A stretch of 64,000 nucleotides of DNA from assembly GCF_051172195.1 (NCBI RefSeq), contig NZ_JBPJAQ010000003.1:310001-374000 (forward strand), written 5' to 3'. The stretch comes from Paludibaculum fermentans_A. GTDB lineage: Bacteria > Acidobacteriota > Terriglobia > Bryobacterales > Bryobacteraceae. The translations under genes and the position numbers were made by a program. Under the pieces are notes generated by a model. The model had not been told where the DNA came from and did not search any database. It saw only the letters and a program-made list of their open reading frames with translations. This document shows, piece after piece, positions 61,685-64,000 of the stretch. Position 1 is the first letter of the stretch. Each line of letters opens with the position of its first letter.

Positions 61685-62478
61685 GGCCTGAGCGCGTCGA
61701 CGATGCGCGCGACACCGGGGTCTGTATCGGCTGAGTGGGTCAGTTGCCGGAAGACGTGCTCCAGCGTTGCCTGGCTGGTGGACTCTCGCAGGGCTTCCGG
61801 TGTGTCGTTCGCAATGAGATGGCCCTGGTGGATGATCATCACGCGATCACAGATCTTTTCCACGACGTCGAGGACGTGCGAGCTGTAGAGGACGGTCTTG
61901 CCGGCCGCGGCCAGCGCCGCCAGCAGGTCCTTGATGAGAATGGCGGCATTGACGTCCAGTCCGGAGAGCGGTTCGTCCAGCAGCAGCAGGTCGGGATTGT
62001 GGAGCAGGGCAGCCGCGATCAGAATCTTCTGCCGCATACCTTTGGAGTACGAGTTCAGCCGGTCGCCGGCTTCGGCAGACAGGGAGAATGTCTCGAGAAT
62101 CGCGGAGATCCTCGACTGCAGCAGCGGCTCCTCCACGCCATGCAGGCGGCCTGAGAGTTCCAGGAACTCCTGGCCCGTGAGCGATTCGAACAGCATGGCG
62201 GATTCCGGCACATAGCCGATGCGCTGCTTCACGTCGATTGCGCGCTCGGGCAGGGGCAGCCCGTCGACCCGGATCGCGCCCATGCCCGCGGTAAGAATGC
62301 CCGCGATCAGCTTGATGCAGGTGCTTTTGCCCGCTCCATTGGGTCCCAGCATGCCCATGATCGAACCATGGCCCACGCTAAACGAGATCCCGTGCAGCAC
62401 CTCGGCCCGGCCGTAGCCAAAGCGGACATCATCGAATACGACGATCGGATCCTGCAATTGCTCTCTCCTGGCGGGCAT
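61681..62478 (-). CDS. ABC transporter ATP-binding protein
   Basis: About 265 aa. Walker A MLGPNGAGKSTCIKLIAG; Q loop GYVPESAMLFESLTGQEFL; the C loop is YSKGMRQKI, less standard than LSGGQ; Walker B LLLLDEPLSGLD; H loop SSHVLDVVEKICD. It energises the adjacent permease (overlapping by 4 bases), probably as an exporter or resistance system. ATG 62478 is preferred to GTG 62487; the choice is not firm. It is divergent from the GH53 gene. Confidence 0.92.
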   Translation of the reverse strand: MPARREQLQDPIVVFDDVRFGYGRAEVLHGISFSVGHGSIMGMLGPNGAGKSTCIKLIAGILTAGMGAIRVDGLPLPERAIDVKQRIGYVPESAMLFESLTGQEFLELSGRLHGVEEPLLQSRISAILETFSLSAEAGDRLNSYSKGMRQKILIAAALLHNPDLLLLDEPLSGLDVNAAILIKDLLAALAAAGKTVLYSSHVLDVVEKICDRVMIIHQGHLIANDTPEALRESTSQATLEHVFRQLTHSADTDPGVARIVDALRP

Positions 62479-62558
62479 TATAGTCACAAATGCCCGGCGA
62501 ATTACTCGTGCCGGCTCCAGCGTGTCGCTGTGGTAGGGTTCCGGTGAGAGGTGTCACC

Positions 62559-63584
62559 ATGTTCCGTGCGGTTGCCGGGTTGATTTTGCTGGCGGGGCTC
62601 AACGCAAAGGCGGCTGACTATGCCGTGGGGGCCGACCTGTCTTTCCTGAAGCAGGCCGAGGATCGGGGCACTCAGTTCAAGGAGAATGGCGAAGCCAAGC
62701 CGGGACTCCAGATCTTCAAGGATCACGGCTATAACTGGATCCGGCTGCGGCTGTTCCACACGCCTACGGAGCTGCCGAACAATCTCGAGTACACCATCGC
62801 CATGGCGAAGGCGGCCAAGGCGTTGGGCTACAAGTTCCTGCTGGACTACCACTACTCCGACACGTGGGCCGACCCTGGCAAGCAGTTCCTCCCCAAGGCC
62901 TGGGAGGAGCTCACTCACGAACAACTCGTGCAGGCGGTTTTTGAGTACACCCGCGATACCATGCGCGCGTTCGGGGAAGCCGGGGTCCTGCCGGACATGG
63001 TCCAGGTGGGCAATGAGGTCTCAAACGGCATGCTGTGGCCGGATGGCAAACTGCCGGACAATTGGGATCAGTTCGCGGATCTGGTGCGCGCCGGGATCAA
63101 CGGCGTGGACGCCGGGCGTGGCAATGGAGCGCGCCCGCGCATTATGATCCACATCGACAAGGGCGGAGACTGGCAGGCGACCAGGGAGTTCTTCGACGAA
63201 TTTCACCGCTATGAAATCGGGTACGACGTCATCGGGCAGTCATACTACCCTTGGTGGCACGGGTCCTTGCTGGATTTGAAGGAAACACTTGACTTCATGG
63301 CGAATAAGTATCGAAAAGACATCATCCTGGTGGAAGTCGCCTACAACTGCCGCCCCGGCGAGTATGTGAAGAAACCCGGACCGTTCCCGGAGACCTCCGA
63401 GGGGCAGGCCGCTTTCCTGGAAGAGGTCCAGCGGTTGGTGGTGGCCACCCCTCACGGCCTGGGCAAAGGCATCTTCTGGTGGGAGCCGGCGGTGACCGGC
63501 GGCCTGGAGCGCCGCGGCTTCTTCGACCAGCAGTACAACGTCCTGCCCGTCATCGGTGTCTTCGACCGCTGGGTGCGCCACTAG
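62559..63584 (+). CDS. Secreted GH53 endo-beta-1,4-galactanase
   Basis: A 341-aa exported protein (signal FRAVAGLILLAGLNAKA). The GH53 barrel has VGADLSFLKQAEDRGTQF, HGYNWIRLRLFHTP, KFLLDYHYSDTWADPGKQ, VQVGNEVSNGMLWPDG with acid/base Glu153, and IILVEVAYNCRP with nucleophile Glu259. The enzyme cleaves beta-1,4-galactan side chains of type I arabinogalactan and pectin. ATG 62559 has GAGAGG about 8 bases upstream, better than the upstream GTG/ATG. It is likely a plant-polymer enzyme acting outside the cell. Confidence 0.93.
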   Translation: MFRAVAGLILLAGLNAKAADYAVGADLSFLKQAEDRGTQFKENGEAKPGLQIFKDHGYNWIRLRLFHTPTELPNNLEYTIAMAKAAKALGYKFLLDYHYSDTWADPGKQFLPKAWEELTHEQLVQAVFEYTRDTMRAFGEAGVLPDMVQVGNEVSNGMLWPDGKLPDNWDQFADLVRAGINGVDAGRGNGARPRIMIHIDKGGDWQATREFFDEFHRYEIGYDVIGQSYYPWWHGSLLDLKETLDFMANKYRKDIILVEVAYNCRPGEYVKKPGPFPETSEGQAAFLEEVQRLVVATPHGLGKGIFWWEPAVTGGLERRGFFDQQYNVLPVIGVFDRWVRH

Positions 63585-63692
63585 TGGCAGCGCCGCCCGT
63601 GCGCAATGAACCCATGCGGATACAGCACATGAAAGCCCTGCCAATTCAGACGTCTCAGTGTGATAACCTGAGAAGGAATTTGAGCGCCAGCG

Positions 63693-64000
63693 ATGCCGGC
63701 ACGCGTCAGTGAGGCGTTCGTCCTCCGCACCTACCCTTTTCAGGAAGGGGACCTGATTGTCAGTTTCGACACTCGCGATCAGGGGAAGTTGCGGGGCGTC
63801 GCCAAACGGGCTCGAAAGCCGAAAGGTCCCTTCGGATCTTCGTTGGAACGACTCTCGCAGGTGAGGATTTCCTATTACCAGCGGGAGGGTGCCGAGTTGG
63901 TCCGGATTGACTCCGTGGAACTGATACAGACGCAGTTCGGTCTGTCCAGTTCATACGAGGCCGGCGTGGCGCTCGACTATTTCGCGGAGGTGTGCGACCA
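63693..64000 (+). CDS. recO: DNA repair protein RecO, C-terminus beyond right edge
   Basis: An open frame from ATG 63693 to the window end gives 102 codons. The N-terminal OB-fold of RecO is recognised: ARVSEAFVLRTYPFQEGDLI, VSFDTRDQGKLRGVAKRARK, a strand RISYYQREGAELVRIDSVEL, then helix starts SSSYEAGVALDYFAEVCD. RecO anneals SSB-coated DNA and loads RecA with RecR. The zinc-finger C-terminal domain lies beyond the edge. There is no close ribosome site (GAGAAGGA is about 16 bases away). Confidence 0.9.
   Translation, partial: MPARVSEAFVLRTYPFQEGDLIVSFDTRDQGKLRGVAKRARKPKGPFGSSLERLSQVRISYYQREGAELVRIDSVELIQTQFGLSSSYEAGVALDYFAEVCD

Noticed and set aside
1..64000. tRNA or rRNA genes
   Set aside because: No T-loop/acceptor combination or rRNA core motif was found on either strand by reading; a tRNAscan or Infernal run would settle this.

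Overview
The window reads as a bacterial chromosome segment of high GC (about 60-65% by eye). The gene content suggests an Acidobacteriota-type soil heterotroph, perhaps Bryobacterales/Solibacter-like. The clues are many secreted, unlinked carbohydrate-active proteins with Tat or Sec signals (GH92, GH172/DUF2961, GH53, GH13, a GH43-like propeller, a sulfatase), many BNR/propeller proteins, and mixed strands with short operons. The organism assignment is inference from style, not from a marker gene. No rRNA, tRNA, CRISPR array or intact insertion sequence was seen.

Layout. 1-1.1 kb: a lipoprotein gene running off the left edge, preceded by a short coupled ORF and a degraded-looking stretch. 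1.1-2.9 kb: ArsR regulator, SRPBCC/AHSA1 protein and secreted alpha/beta hydrolase, all overlapping. 2.9-11.2 kb: a loose region with an IS66 transposase remnant, a propeller protein, a frameshifted secreted gene, a 1046-aa secreted glycosidase-like protein and a 102-bp tandem repeat. 11.2-15.7 kb: GH92 mannosidase, rubrerythrin, Tat sulfatase. 15.8-20.3 kb: a tightly overlapped five-gene glycosyltransferase operon. 20.3-32.4 kb: membrane fusion protein, zinc-ribbon protein, APC transporter, CCA-adding enzyme, SixA, O-antigen ligase family protein, L-2-hydroxyglutarate oxidase, SPFH protein, signal peptidase I, ACT protein. 32.4-43.3 kb: GH43-like protein, metallophosphatase, atypical PII protein, VOC protein, Tat sugar isomerase-like protein, GlcG-like protein, DUF1349 and SDR genes, GH13 enzyme, aminotransferase. 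43.3-54.3 kb: HrpB helicase, TlpA-like protein, histidine kinase, GH172, GNAT, PriA, small secreted protein, HldE-type kinase. 54.4-57.5 kb: a Y-family polymerase homologue overlapping an SF1 helicase. 57.4-64 kb: redoxin protein, BNR protein, ABC exporter pair, GH53 galactanase and the start of recO.

The part that looks most like an undescribed system is 54.27-57.46 kb. The Y-family protein lacks the second pair of catalytic acidic residues (the usual D-E is G-A) but keeps a QxxLF beta-clamp-type motif. It is translationally coupled to an Upf1-like helicase that carries, at its N-terminus, what looks like the Tudor-like module usually found at the C-terminus of PcrA/UvrD. An 18-bp perfect inverted repeat lies 10 bp before its start codon, and three 23-bp direct repeats lie between it and the divergent kinase gene. 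It resembles an ImuB-style damage-tolerance module, but no imuA or dnaE2 is adjacent.
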